Origin: Prorocentrum cordatum
Lineage: Eukaryota; Sar; Dinophyceae; Prorocentrales; Prorocentraceae
DNA length: 28,100 nt
Reading direction: 5' to 3'
Assembly: GCA_963575745.1 (NCBI GenBank)
Contig: CAUYUJ010010506.1
Location: forward strand, 1-28,100
Below are positions 16,135 through 26,984 of the stretch, piece by piece (position 1 is the first letter of the stretch; every line of letters begins with the position of its first letter). The translations under genes and the position numbers were made by a program. Under the pieces are notes generated by a model. The model did not search any database. It worked only from the letters and a program-made list of their open reading frames with translations, and was not told the origin of the DNA.

Positions 16135-19100
16135 ATGAAGCCGTCGGACACACCGGCGCTGTTCATCTTGCTAGGCTGCGCAGGAGCCTTGCACCTCGAC
16201 AGGGCCGAGCCTCGCGCGGCGACCGCCACTGACGCAGCTGCCACCTGGGAGAAGCAGGCGGCGCAGTCGACCCTGACAGTGGAATACCTGATTGTCGGCG
16301 GCGGCGGTGGCGGCGCTTCCGGAGGCGGCGGCGGCGGCGGTGTGCTCCAAGGGACGGGTCTGGTCATGTCTGTCGACGAAGTCATCACGGTTGGCGCCGG
16401 CGGTCTCGGAGGTTCGGGGGCAGCGGCACCACTGCGGAGGCGACGAACGGAGGAGATTCTTCGATCGGCTCTCTGGTGGCATATGGCGGTGGCAAGGGGG
16501 CGGGGGGCAGTTCCAGGACTGCCTCCAGCGGAGGCTCAGGCGGTGGAGGCGCCTACGATCTGCCGAGTGTTGCCTACGCGGCTGGGGTCGCGGGACAGGG
16601 CTACCGGGGTGGGCGCAGCGACAGGGGGGGGTACGGCGCAGGCGGTGGCGGCGGCGGTGCGGGCGGCGTTGGGAGCGACGCGCCCCAACAGCACTACGGA
16701 GGAGATGGTGGCGTTGGAGTGGCGTCGTCGATTTCAGGCACTCTTACGTATTACGGCGGAGGCGGTGGCGGTGGCGTCAACGCAAACTGCGGTTGCACCA
16801 CTTATCCAGGAGGGGCCGGCGGCTTAGGGGGCGGCGGCGATGGAAGCAGTTACGGCGGTGGTGGCGGCGCTTACTTCAATGGCGAAGATGGGCAGGCAAA
16901 CACTGGCGGTGGTGGCGGCGGCACGGATCCTGAGTCTTCCTTGGCTGGCAACGGAGGGTCTGGCATCGTGATCATCAAGTACCTGAGTTCCATCCCGTTG
17001 CTCCAAGGTGGCACAGTCACCACGAGCAATGGCTACCAAATTCATACTTTCACAGCAACTGGATCGCATACCGTAGCAGTCGAGGCGGCATGCGGTGCGT
17101 GGCGCTACTACAGGTACTATGTCCCAGTCGCGAGTGCAAACCCGCATCATCTGTGCATCAATGAGATGCAGTACTTGTACGGTGGTAGCGTGCTCTCAAC
17201 ACCTGCAACTCACTGCGGCAGTGCACCGTGCGCTTTTGCTACTTCCGGATTCTACTCGGATTGGAGCCCCGAGAAAGCTTTCGATCAAAGCAATTATGCA
17301 ATGTATGGCAGTGGATATTGCAATGAAGCCGGTGATGGTTATCCCCGAGGGGCTGGGTGGTTGGCGTACGACTTCGGAGTGCCGACACAAGTCGATCAGG
17401 TCAAGATTTGGTTTTGGAGAGGTGATCACAGCGCGAGTGGGACGGCCTACATGGAAGGCTCAAACGATGCGGTCACATGGACAACTTTGAAAACGATTAC
17501 AGACACTGATTATGCGACACTCGATACGACCGTCGATTGTGTTGCATCGCCAAGTTCGGCGCCGACGCTGCTGATGAAGCTGAGGGCTGGCTCCAATACC
17601 TTCCAGTATGACGCAAGCTATTGGACCGACACTTCTGTGTTGAACGAAGCTGGCGGCGCTTCGGTCAGCGACTCTGACGACGAGGACGTCAAGATGTCGG
17701 CATTCAACACAGACCCGATCTCCGCCCTGACGTTGTGCTACAAGACGCTGGACAACTGCTACACGTACGAGCTGGGCGCGACGTACACCAGCGCAAGCGC
17801 TCTCTTCAGCTCGGGATTCATCCGCAGCGAAAATCTGGGTTATGGCGCTGGAGCCGCCGACGCAGCGAAGCAGGCCTGGACAGATCTGTTTTTGCCGCCG
17901 GGGACCCCGACCTGGTACGACGACTATTGGAACGGGAACGGAGGCGGCAATTGCAATATGCAGCGGCCAGGGATCAACACCCAGTGCAATGACAACAACT
18001 GGGCCCGCATCGGGTACTGCGTGAACCTCCCTGACCAGAGCTGCCAGCCATATGATACCAGCGACGCCGACTCTCCTATTGGGATCGGGCTGAAGACGCA
18101 GAATTGGCCCAACAATGTCAATGCCCCTTTCGGGGAATACTTCATACACGGCGCTGGGTCGTCTGGCGTGCAGCTCTTCCAACACCAAGCATGGCTTTTC
18201 GCAGGATCGGCTACTACCGCGGCTTCCCCAACGCCCTCTCCGACGCCCTTCCCGACGGCCTTCCCGACGCCCTACCCGACGCCCTTCCCGACGCCCTTCC
18301 GACACGCCCCCCCCCTTTTTATATTTTTTTTCTTTTTTTTCTTGTTGGTTTATTTCTTCTTTTTCTTTTTTTTTTTTTTATTTATTGTTTTTTTTTTTTT
18401 TTTTTTTTTATTTTTTCTGTTTTTTTTCTTTTTTATTTTTTTTTTTTATGTTTTTTTTTTTTCTTTTTTATTTCTTTTTTTTTATACCAGGACCCGGTTT
18501 TCCCAACGCCTTACCCAACGCCGAGCCCGACGCCCAGCCCAACGTATCCTGTCGGTTGGCCGACGCCGCATCCGACGTTTCCTCCGGGGGCTGCCATGGC
18601 GGGCGGAGCCGGCGGAGCGGCTGCCACTGGCGACCCCCACCTGCAGAACGTTCACGGTGAGCGGTTCGATTTAATGCAGCCAGGCAAGCATGTGTTGATT
18701 AACATCCCTCGAGGAGTGCGCCCTGACGAGGCATTGCTTCGAGTGCAGGCTGATGCGCGCCGAATGGGTAGCTCTTGCGCGGACATGTACTTCGTCGGTG
18801 TCAATGTTACGGGGTCTTTCGCAGAGGCAAGGCGAGCTGGAGGGTATCGTTACGCCGTGTCGACACGTGCAGTCGAGACTCCAGAATGGGTTGCTTTTGG
18901 GAAGGTTGAGCTGAAGGTTGTTCAAGGACACACGCAAAGTGGCATCAGCTACTTGAACGTTTACGTGAAACATTTGGGACGGGCAGGTTTTGCAGTCGGA
19001 GGCCTGCTGGGAGAGGACGACCACAACGACGTTATGATTCCTCCACCAGGTTGTACCCATCATGTGGGTCTTGTGGACGCTGATCTGGGAGTGAGCGGCA

Positions 19101-19141
19101 AGGGTCCTTCCGTGTCTTCGGTTGCAGTGGCATATTTTTGA
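16135..19141 (+). CDS. Secreted multi-domain protein: Gly-rich, discoidin-like, VWD-like (one base lost)
   Basis: The likely start is ATG 16135, because it is followed by a hydrophobic signal-like segment (PALFILLGCAGALHL). The mature part begins with a Gly-rich domain (YLIVGGGGGGASGG..., VITVGAGG; about residues 45-285), the fold type seen in bacterial surface and phage tail proteins. A discoidin/F5/8C-like domain follows (about 317-455; WLAYDFGVPTQVDQVKIWFW, MEGSNDAVTWTTLK), then a Cys-containing segment without a family I can name (about 520-690). A Thr/Pro linker (FPTPYPTPFPTPF) leads to a VWD-like C-terminus starting GDPHLQNVHGERFDLM (about 18631). The frame changes near 16432 because a G run is one base short; an extra G would give continuous GSGGSGTTAEATNGG. 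The frame changes again at the 18306-18490 intron. It ends in TGA at 19139-19141, with about 940 codons in total. It is likely extracellular or cell-surface. The G-run shift may be sequencing error or early decay. Confidence 0.75.
18306..18490 (+). other. GC-AG intron, 185 bp, almost purely pyrimidine
   Basis: The Thr/Pro linker reads to CAC at 18303-18305 in one frame and resumes at GAC 18491 (DPVFPTPYPTPSP) in another. Removing 18306-18490, which starts with GC and ends with ACCAG, joins the two at a codon boundary (phase 0). The intron is a run of Cs followed by about 165 nt dominated by T, with only scattered purines before the final ATACCAG. Read through, it would give an implausible poly-Phe protein, which supports splicing. 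Confidence 0.8.
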
Positions 19142-19570
19142 TGATATCCAGTTGCTTGCGGCAAATCCGCCAGCGTGCCAGCGAAGCATTCTGTGTGGCA
19201 GCCCTGATCTCATTGTTAGGACGGCCGTCACACGTGACACCTCTCGTCTCGATTTCTTGATGAGCTCCCATGGGTCTTATTTCGACCATCTTGGGGCTTT
19301 CTTGGCCTTCTTGCGGGTTCCTTGACGCCATTCTGATCCGTCTTGTGGCCTTCTTGGGGCCCCCTTGGCGGACCAGGGTGTCTCTAGGTTGGGCGGTCTA
19401 GGGGCCCTCGTTGGCCTTTTTGGGGTCCTCTGGAGGCCCTGTTGAGCCAGCTGGGGCTTTCTTGGGGCCGTCCCGGGCTGCCTCGGGGCCCTCGTGTGGC
19501 TCTCGGTGGGCACTTTGGGGTCTCCGCAGGCAGCAGGTGGACCGATCTCCGACCGAAGATCGCGGGCAGC
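19142..19570. repeat. 3' flank with degenerate CTTGGGGCC-type short repeats
   Basis: After the stop codon comes about 140 bp of ordinary sequence. At about 19283-19545 there follow loosely spaced words such as TTCTTGGGGC, CTTGGGGCC and CCTCGGGGCCCTCG, roughly every 20-35 bp. The repeat is too degenerate for a clear period. No gene seen. Confidence 0.55.
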
Positions 19571-21811
19571 GGCACACACACACACATACTCACACACACT
19601 CTTCTCACTCTGACGCTCACACTCACACAGTCACGCTCACACTCACACTCGCACTCACACTCCCACTCAAACTCGCACTCACACACATTCACACATTCAC
19701 ACACATTCACACACACGAACACACACACACTCACACACGCGCCCGCCCGCACACACACACACTCACACACACACACTCACACGCACACTCACACTCACAC
19801 ACATTTACACACATGCACGCGCATTCACACACACGCACACACACACACACGCACACACACACACACGCACACACACACACACGCACACACACACACACGC
19901 ACACACATACACACGCACGCACACACACAAACACTCACACGCACACGCTCACACGCACACACACACACACACTCACACTTACACTCTCACCCACACACGC
20001 ACACACTCACGCTCACACTCACATTACCACACGCACGTTCACACACATGCACACATGTCCGCATACGTTCACACACATTCACACACATTCACACACGCAC
20101 ACACACTCTGTCACACACGCACTCACAGTCACACTTCCACCCACACACACACACTCACACACATGCACACATTAAAACACAGTTACACATGCACACGCAT
20201 CCACACACACACACTCACTCTCACACACACAGACACACACACGCACTCACACTCACATTCAGACTTGCACACGCACACGCGCACACAGTCACACTCACAC
20301 TCACACACAACCTCTCTCACACACACACACTCACACTCACACTCGCACTCACACACACATTCACACACATGCGTATACATTATTTTTTTTCACACGCATG
20401 CACACACATTCACACACACTAACACACACACACACTCACACTCAGGCTCGCGCACACGCATTCACACACATGCGCGCACATTCACACACACACACACACA
20501 CTTTCGCACACACTTACACTCACACTCACATTCACACACATTCACACACGTGCACGTTCATTCACACACATTCACACACACGTTCACACACACACGCACT
20601 AACACGTACGCCCACACACACACTCACACTCACATTCACACTCACACACTCATTCACAGACATGCACACACATTCACACACTCACACGCACACTTCCACT
20701 CACACTCACACTCACAAACGCACATTTACATACATGCACACACATTCACACTCACACGCACTTGCACATAGATGAACGCATACACACTCACACACACACA
20801 CGTTCACACAAACACAACCTCTCACAAACACACTCACACTCACACCCACGCACATGTGCACACATTGAAGCACATAAGCACATTCAAACACATGTGCGCA
20901 CAACATACACACCCACACACTCACACTCACATTCACACACACACACACGCTCACACTCACACTCACACACAATCATACACATGCACACACGTTCACACAC
21001 ACGCACTCACACACACACACCCACACTCCATGCACACATATTCGCACGCATGCACACGCATTCACACACACACTCACACTCACACTCACACCCCTACAAT
21101 CACACTCACACTCACACTTACACGCACACACACATTCACACGCATGCATACACAGTCACACACACAATCACACACACACATCCACAAATATTCGCACCCA
21201 CGCGTGCACTCACACTCACACTCACAAACGCACATTTACATACATGCACACACATTCACACTCACACGCACTTGCACATAGATGAACGCATACACACTCA
21301 CACACACACGTTCACACAAACACAACCTCTCACACACACACACTCACACTCACACCCACGCACATGTACACACATTGAAGCACATGAACATATTCAAACA
21401 CATGTGCGCACACACATACACACCCACACACTCACACTCACATTCACACACACACACACGCTCACACTCACACTCACACACAATCATACACATGCACACA
21501 CGTTCACACACACGCACTCACACACACACTCACACCCACACTCAATGCACACACATTCGCACGCATGCACACGCATTCACACACACACACACTCACACTC
21601 ACACTCACACCCCTACAATCACACTCACACTCACACTTACACGCTCACACACACACACACATTCACACGCATGCATACACAGTCACACACACAATCACAC
21701 ACACACACACACACATCCACAACTATTCGCACCCACGCGTGCACTCACATTCACACTCACATATGCACATTTCACACACATGCACACCCATTCACATACC
21801 CGCGCACATAA
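19571..21811. repeat. CA-type microsatellite megatract, about 2.2 kb
   Basis: The plus strand is built from CACA, CTCACA, TTCACA, CGCACA and TGCACA steps and is almost free of G outside the CG and TG steps. ORFs of up to about 350 codons with His/Thr/Ser composition cross it; I do not regard these as genes. Short breaks occur, for example the T run at 20382-20391. The tract stops abruptly where LINE copy 2 begins (21812). Confidence 0.95.
20701..21735. repeat. Higher-order repeat, about 510 bp x 2, inside the CA tract
   Basis: The non-simple word CTCACAAACGCACATTTACA occurs at 20711 and 21221, 510 bp apart. Other rare words follow each in the same order (ACTTGCACATAGATGAACGC, ACCTCTCACA, ACATTGAAGCACAT, CCCCTACAATCACACTCACA, ATTCGCACCCACGCGTGCAC). 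A partial third unit appears to start at about 21745. The microsatellite has thus been duplicated in blocks and did not grow only by slippage. Confidence 0.85.
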
Positions 21812-21862
21812 AAATTAGCCTGGCGAAGGACCCAACCATATGCAGTTGTGAATGCCGCAATT

Positions 21863-22276
21863 GTGCTGGGTGGTGGCGGACGCATGCGGGCGGTGCCACT
21901 GGGACCTTCGGTGGAGCTCCCTATGGGGCCACGAAGCGCTGTACTGGGTGGGTGAGACGCGGTCAGCAATGGCTGTGCTGTGTGGTGGCGGACGCATGCG
22001 AGCGGTGCCACTGGGACCTTCGGTGGAGCTCCCTATGAGGCCACGAAACGCTGTACTGGGTGGGTGAAACGCAGGCAGGGAGCAAGGGCTGTGCAGGGTG
22101 GTGGCGGACGCATGCGGGCGGTGCCGCTGGGACCTTTGGCGGAGCTCCCTATAGGGCTACGAAGCGCTGTTCTGGGTGGGTGAATCGCAGGGAACAAGGG
22201 CTGTGCTGTGTGGTGGCGGACGCAAGCGGGCAGTGCCACTGGGACCTTTGGTGGAGCCCCCTATGGGGCCACGAAA
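21863..22276 (+). repeat. Type A monomers (4 units), LINE copy 2
   Basis: Four units with the GGTGGTGGCGGACGCA phrase match the four of copy 1 one-to-one, including their different linkers (for example the AGGCAGGGAGCAAGGGCTG linker in the third). Confidence 0.9.
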
Positions 22277-23868
22277 CGTGTGAGGGGTGTGCCAGAATGG
22301 GGTGTGGAACCGCATGCCAGCGCAGCCACTGGGGCCTTCGGTGGAGCTCCCTATGGAACCACGAAACGTGTGAGGGGTGTGCCGAAATGGGGGGTGGAAC
22401 CGCATGCGAGCGCAGCCACTGCGGCGTTCGGTGGAGCTCCCTATGGGGCCACGAGACGTGTGAAGGGCGTGCCGAAAAGGGGGGTGGAACCGCATGCGAG
22501 CGCAGCCACTGGGGCCTTCGGTGGAGCTCTCTATGGGGCCACGAACCGTGTGAGGGGTGTGCCGAAATGGGGGGGGAACCGCATGCGAGCGCAGCCACTG
22601 GGGCGTTCGGTGGAGCTCCCCATGGAGCCACCCACGAAGCGTGTGAGGGGTGTGCCGAAATGGGGGGCGGAACCGCATGCGAGCGCAGCCACTGGAGCGT
22701 TCGGTGGAGCTCCCTATGGGGCCACGAAACGTGTGAGGGGTGTGCCGAAATGGGTGTGCGGGACGCATGCGGACGGCAGCACTGGGGCCTTCGGTGGAGT
22801 CCCCTGTGGGGCCACGAAACGTGTGAGGGGTTTTTGTGCCAGAAATGGGGGGTAGGAAACTGCCATTGCGAGCGCAGCCACTGGGGCGTCGGGTGGAGCT
22901 TCCCTATGGGGCCGAATCCGGTGAGGGGTGTCAAGAATAGTGGGTGGAAACCGCATGGGGCCACGCGGCCGCAGCCAATGGGGACTTCGGTGGAGTCCCG
23001 GAGTCCTATGGGCCACGAAACGTCCTGTGAGGGCCCGTGTGCAGAATGGGGGGTGGAACCCGCATGCGGAGCGCAAGCACGGGGCCTTCGGTGGAAGTTC
23101 CTATGGGGCCACGAAACGTTGTGAGGGGGACGATTGTGCCGAAATGGGGGGTGGAACCGCATGCGGGCGCAGCCACTGGGGCCTTCGGTGGAGCTCCCTA
23201 TGGGGCCACGAAACGTGTGAGGGGTGTGCAGAATGGGGGGTGGAACCGCATGCGGGCGCAGCCACTGGGGCCTTCGGTGGAGCTCCCTATGGGGCCACGA
23301 AACGTGTGAGGGGTGTGCCACAATGAGGGGTGGAACCGCATGCGGGCGCAGCCACTGGGGCCTTCGGTGGGGCTCCCTATGGGGCCGCGAAACGTGCGAG
23401 GGGCGTGCCAGAATGGGGGGTGGAACCGCATGCGGGCGCAGACACTGGGGGCTTCGGTGGAGATCCCTATGGGGCCACGAAACGTGTGAGGGGTGTGCCA
23501 GAATGGTGTGTGGAACCGCATGCGGGCGCAGCCACTGGGGCCTTCGGTGGAGCTCCCTATGGGGCCACGAAGCGTGTAAGGGGTGTGCCAGAATGGGGGG
23601 TGGAACCGCATGCGGGCGCAGCCACTGGGGCCTTCGGTGGAGCTCCCTATGGGGCCACGAAACGTGTGAGGGGTGTGCCAGAATGGGGGGTGGAACCGCA
23701 TGCGGGCGCAGCCACTGGGGCCTTCGGTGGAGCTCCCTATGGGGCCACGAAACGTGTGAGGGGTGTGCCAGAATGAGGGGTGGAACCGCATGCGGGCGCA
23801 GCCACTGGGGCCTTCGGTGGAGCGCCCTGTGGGGCCACGAAACGTGTGAGGGGTGTGCCAGAATGGGT
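22277..23868 (+). repeat. Type B 90-bp monomer array, about 18 units, LINE copy 2
   Basis: The consensus is the same as in copy 1. The early units align one-to-one with copy 1, including the ACCC-containing unit. Near the 3' end the arrays differ: the unit with GAGCGCCCTGTGGGG is the last full unit here (23820), while in copy 1 it lies at 4578 and is followed by further units. Internal expansion or loss has therefore happened since duplication. The stretch 22830-23140 is full of small indels. Confidence 0.92.
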
Positions 23869-24122
23869 TGTGGAGGGGGAGGGGGGGGGGCGGACTGGGA
23901 GGAGGCGGAAGGAGGAGGAAGGTAGGAACGCGGGGCGACGTCTCTTCAAAGAGGGGTACCCAAACACCACAGGATGGTTGGGAACAACCTCTCACACACA
24001 CACACCCCACACACACACACGCGCACACATTCGCATTGACACTCACATTCTCACCTTCACACCTTCATTCACATGCACATGCATGCATACACATTCAGAC
24101 ACACGCATACACATGTATGCTC
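23869..24122. repeat. Purine-rich and CA tract, LINE copy 2
   Basis: This is the counterpart of 4806-5055: a G-rich purine run, then CACACA/CATGCA sequence, with small length differences. Confidence 0.85.
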
Positions 24123-24223
24123 GCCCCCCGCCCCAGCACCCCCACACGACGGAGTGGGGGGATGGGGGGGGCATCCTCCTCAGCATCATTATCTTTCTCC
24201 TCCTGCTCCTCCGCATGGGGGCG

Positions 24224-24262
24224 TCCGTAGCCATCCTGGCTCAAAGCCATTTTTGGCTCAAG
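24224..24262 (+). other. Tandem spliced-leader relict, LINE copy 2
   Basis: The copy-2 version of the 22+15 leader relict carries one extra A (CTCAAAG) in the first part and one extra T (CCATTTTTGG) in the second. It keeps the CC-for-TT change of copy 1, so both derive from one ancestral relict. Confidence 0.82.
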
Positions 24263-24332
24263 TAATTCCATCGGCGAGTCAGCTTGGAAAGGTCAGCACT
24301 CGGGGGTTCTGCTGAGCGCGCCCGCGACACAA

Positions 24333-24712
24333 GTGCTGGACAGACCCCCTTCCGTGAAGCTTCCTGTCTGGTCATCCATATTCAGCAGCTTCTGGAGCGC
24401 CGCTCCGCTTCCATATCAGTACTTCCTCTCGCTCTCTATCACGGCTGTTTTCTTCTTTTGCATGGATTCTGACGATTCTGGCTCTGGCGATTGCGGCCCT
24501 GGCAGACGTGAATCGAACAACCGCAATGGGGGAGAGCGGACATCCCGCCGCCGTGCGCGTCGCGCTGGCACCAGCGGAGGCGCGGACATTGCCCCAGAGG
24601 ACCCAAATGCTCGTCGTCGGCCTCCACGCGAAGAGCCCCCTCGAGAGCGTCGCCGCGAACGCCGCAGGCTCGACCCCTGCACCCTGGCGGCGCCTCCGCA
24701 GCGGGCCGCCCA
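24333..24712 (+). CDS. LINE copy 2, ORF1 N-terminal basic region
   Basis: The counterpart of 5264-5643, with the alternative ATG at 24462 (MDSDDSGSGDC). It has the same Arg-rich segment. Its frame stays open to 26984 and rejoins the endonuclease frame, exactly as in copy 1. Confidence 0.42.
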
Positions 24713-25735
24713 GTGGACTCTGGTGCCCAGGCTGATGCCCTTCAAGTCCGCGATCCCTGGGCTGCATCTGGCCAGCCCTTCTTCACCAGCCAGGACGTCG
24801 CCGCCGTGGAAGCCATGCCCACCTTCGCCAGCCAGGCCAGCGCTGCAGGCGCCGCTGGCACCCCCGTCGGTGGCACCGCCACCCATGGCGGGCCTGCTGC
24901 CGCTCCCTCCGCCGCGGGCGACGGCCTGGCCCTGCCCGCCAACGGCCTGGGCGTTGATTCCGCGGGGGGCGACTTCCAGCAGCACCTTCTTCGTCTCGTT
25001 CAGCAGCGCATGGATTCCACGGTTTCCGACATGGACAAGCTCAGCAAGTCCTCGACGGCTGCCGCCCAGACGGCCCTCGTGCAGGAGATGGCCCACTGCA
25101 TCGCCCCGTTTCCAAAGAGCCTGGCTGCGCAGTCTAACGACGTCCACCAGATCAAATGTCGGCAGCAGGAGATGGAGCGCGACAATGCCAGGCTGCGGGA
25201 GCAGATCAACGAGATTCGCTCGAGCCTCGCCCTCGCCGATTGCCGGCTCGGCGCCGCCGACCTCGCCAAGCTCGCCGAGCACGACCGAGAGGCAGACCCG
25301 CTCCTCTTCACGGCCAACTGCCAGAGCATGGTCTCGGGCCCCGCTGCCCGCGCTGCTCTCGAGGACTGGATTGTCGCCGCGAAGGCCCGCTCGGAGTTCA
25401 TCGAAGTGGTTGGCGGCGCTGTCCCCGCCAAGCGCTTCTTCGCCCACGTCGAGGGCGACAGTGGTGCAGGTGCTCCTCGCGCCATGGCTCTGGCCCGTGC
25501 CTTGCGGCTTCCTGGTGGTGGATGGTGCGCCTCCGCTGTGGAGACCCCAGATGGTCGGCGCGCCGCCCTCCACGTGGGCGCTGACAAAGCCCCGCGTCAG
25601 ATCCGCCGCGAGATGCACACTAAGCGCCTCCTCAACATCCTCAACCGGGACTGGAGCCACCCTGCCGACAAGCCAGTGGACAGGACCGCCATCAGACCCA
25701 AGGGCATCATCCCAGTGCAACGGTGCCGATCGTGA
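24713..25735 (+). pseudogene. LINE copy 2, ORF1-like protein, C-terminally truncated by indels
   Basis: It matches copy-1 ORF1 closely to about 25708 (few substitutions, for example GSPVGG to GTPVGG and MAHYIAP to MAHCIAP). A cluster of small insertions and deletions then shifts the frame and ends it at 25735, removing about 54 residues. The coiled coil is intact. Confidence 0.6.
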
Positions 25736-25897
25736 GGTCGACCCACAGGTTCTCAACGAAAGTTGTCCCAACATCTGCGGCATCCTGGTTCTGCACAATT
25801 CCCCAACCAGGCGGACAGCGACCGCCGCGCCATTGTCGAGCACTTCAACCAGGTCACAGCTGCTGCCGCCGAGGTGGACACGTCCAGCTGTTCGCGC

Positions 25898-26984
25898 CCC
25901 TAGCCCTCGCTGGCTGCCTTGGGCACCTGCCCCCGCCCGAGGCACTGACTCGCTCGCCAGCAGGGGGCTCTGCATTGCTTCCTGGAGCGCCTACGGCCTC
26001 CTGTGCCACCGCGCGCACAAGCGCAAGGCCAAGCTGGCGCGCCTTGCCCAGCTGATGAAGCTCCGCAATCTCATCGTCGCCCAGGAAACTCACGGCTCTG
26101 GAGATTTCAACACTCAGGACCCTGATCGACCAGCTGCCGTAACCACCTACCGCACCTTCTTTCTCTGCGGGCGCGAACACGGCACGGGTGGCCCGGCATC
26201 TGGTTACCGTCAGGTTCTCTTGAGGCGAGCTGCGCTTCCCATGCTCCAGCGCCTGCTCCCCTCGGCCACGATGGAGACGGCGGTGCCTGGGCGGGTTGCT
26301 GAGCACACCTTCTCCATCGCGCGCGCCAACGATCACATCCGCATCCTCAACATCCACAACCATGACGTCCCGCTGGCCCCCTTTGCCTCCATCAAGCGCA
26401 GCTGGATGGATGGGGCCCGATGGGCGCAAGATGACGAACGCCACCGTATCTTCATAGCCATCGGCGACTTCAACATCGCTGACCTGGAGCCGCTGTCCCT
26501 GGAGAGGCCCTCTGTCGCTGACTGCAGGACAACCAACCGCGATGCCGCTACCCTGACTCCAAATGCCACTACGCGGCGTGGTGGCAGCTGCAGCTCCTCT
26601 TCCTCATCCTCATCGGACTCTGGGCGGGGTCGTGCTCGACGGGCGGGCAACATCCGCTCCGTCTGGCATCGCGGCAACCAGGGCCAAGGCTTCTGGAGAG
26701 CGCTCTTCCAGCAAGCGCTTGCAGAAGTCACATGCGAGCTGCCCACGCACTTCTCCAAGCAGTACCAGACCTGCTCCTTCATTGACCGCGCCTTCGTCTC
26801 CTTGAAGTCGCACTCCATTCTGAACGCGGCGATCTCGCTCGAGATCTGGCAGGAGGCTTCGACGCTGGCGGACTGGGGCCTCAGTGACCACGCCGCCACC
26901 CAGCTGAAGGTTTGGGCTCGATCGCCATCCGAGCCCACCGAGCAGCCCATCCCACCAAACATCTTCGCTCCCCTCAATGCGTGA
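25898..26984 (+). CDS. LINE copy 2, AP-type endonuclease domain (damaged)
   Basis: QETH (about 26092), GDFN (about 26463) and SDH (26883-26891) are present. The first motif reads WSAYGL in place of WSANGL, so the second conserved Asn is lost. The segment between QETH and the ATMETAVPGR phrase (about 26095-26270) is scrambled by several indels whose net effect keeps the frame. It ends with TGA at 26982-26984. The copy is probably inactive as an endonuclease, unless the scrambled stretch is sequence error. Confidence 0.75.

Noticed and set aside
18301-18500. Poly-Phe membrane-like segment in the secreted protein
   Set aside because: It results from translating a T-rich tract; excision as a GC-AG intron joins two Thr/Pro linker halves in frame.
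19411-21818. Long His/Thr/Ser-rich ORFs across the CA tract
   Set aside because: They are direct translations of CACA/CTCACA repeats, are open in more than one frame, and have no start context, domain or end that differs from the repeat itself.
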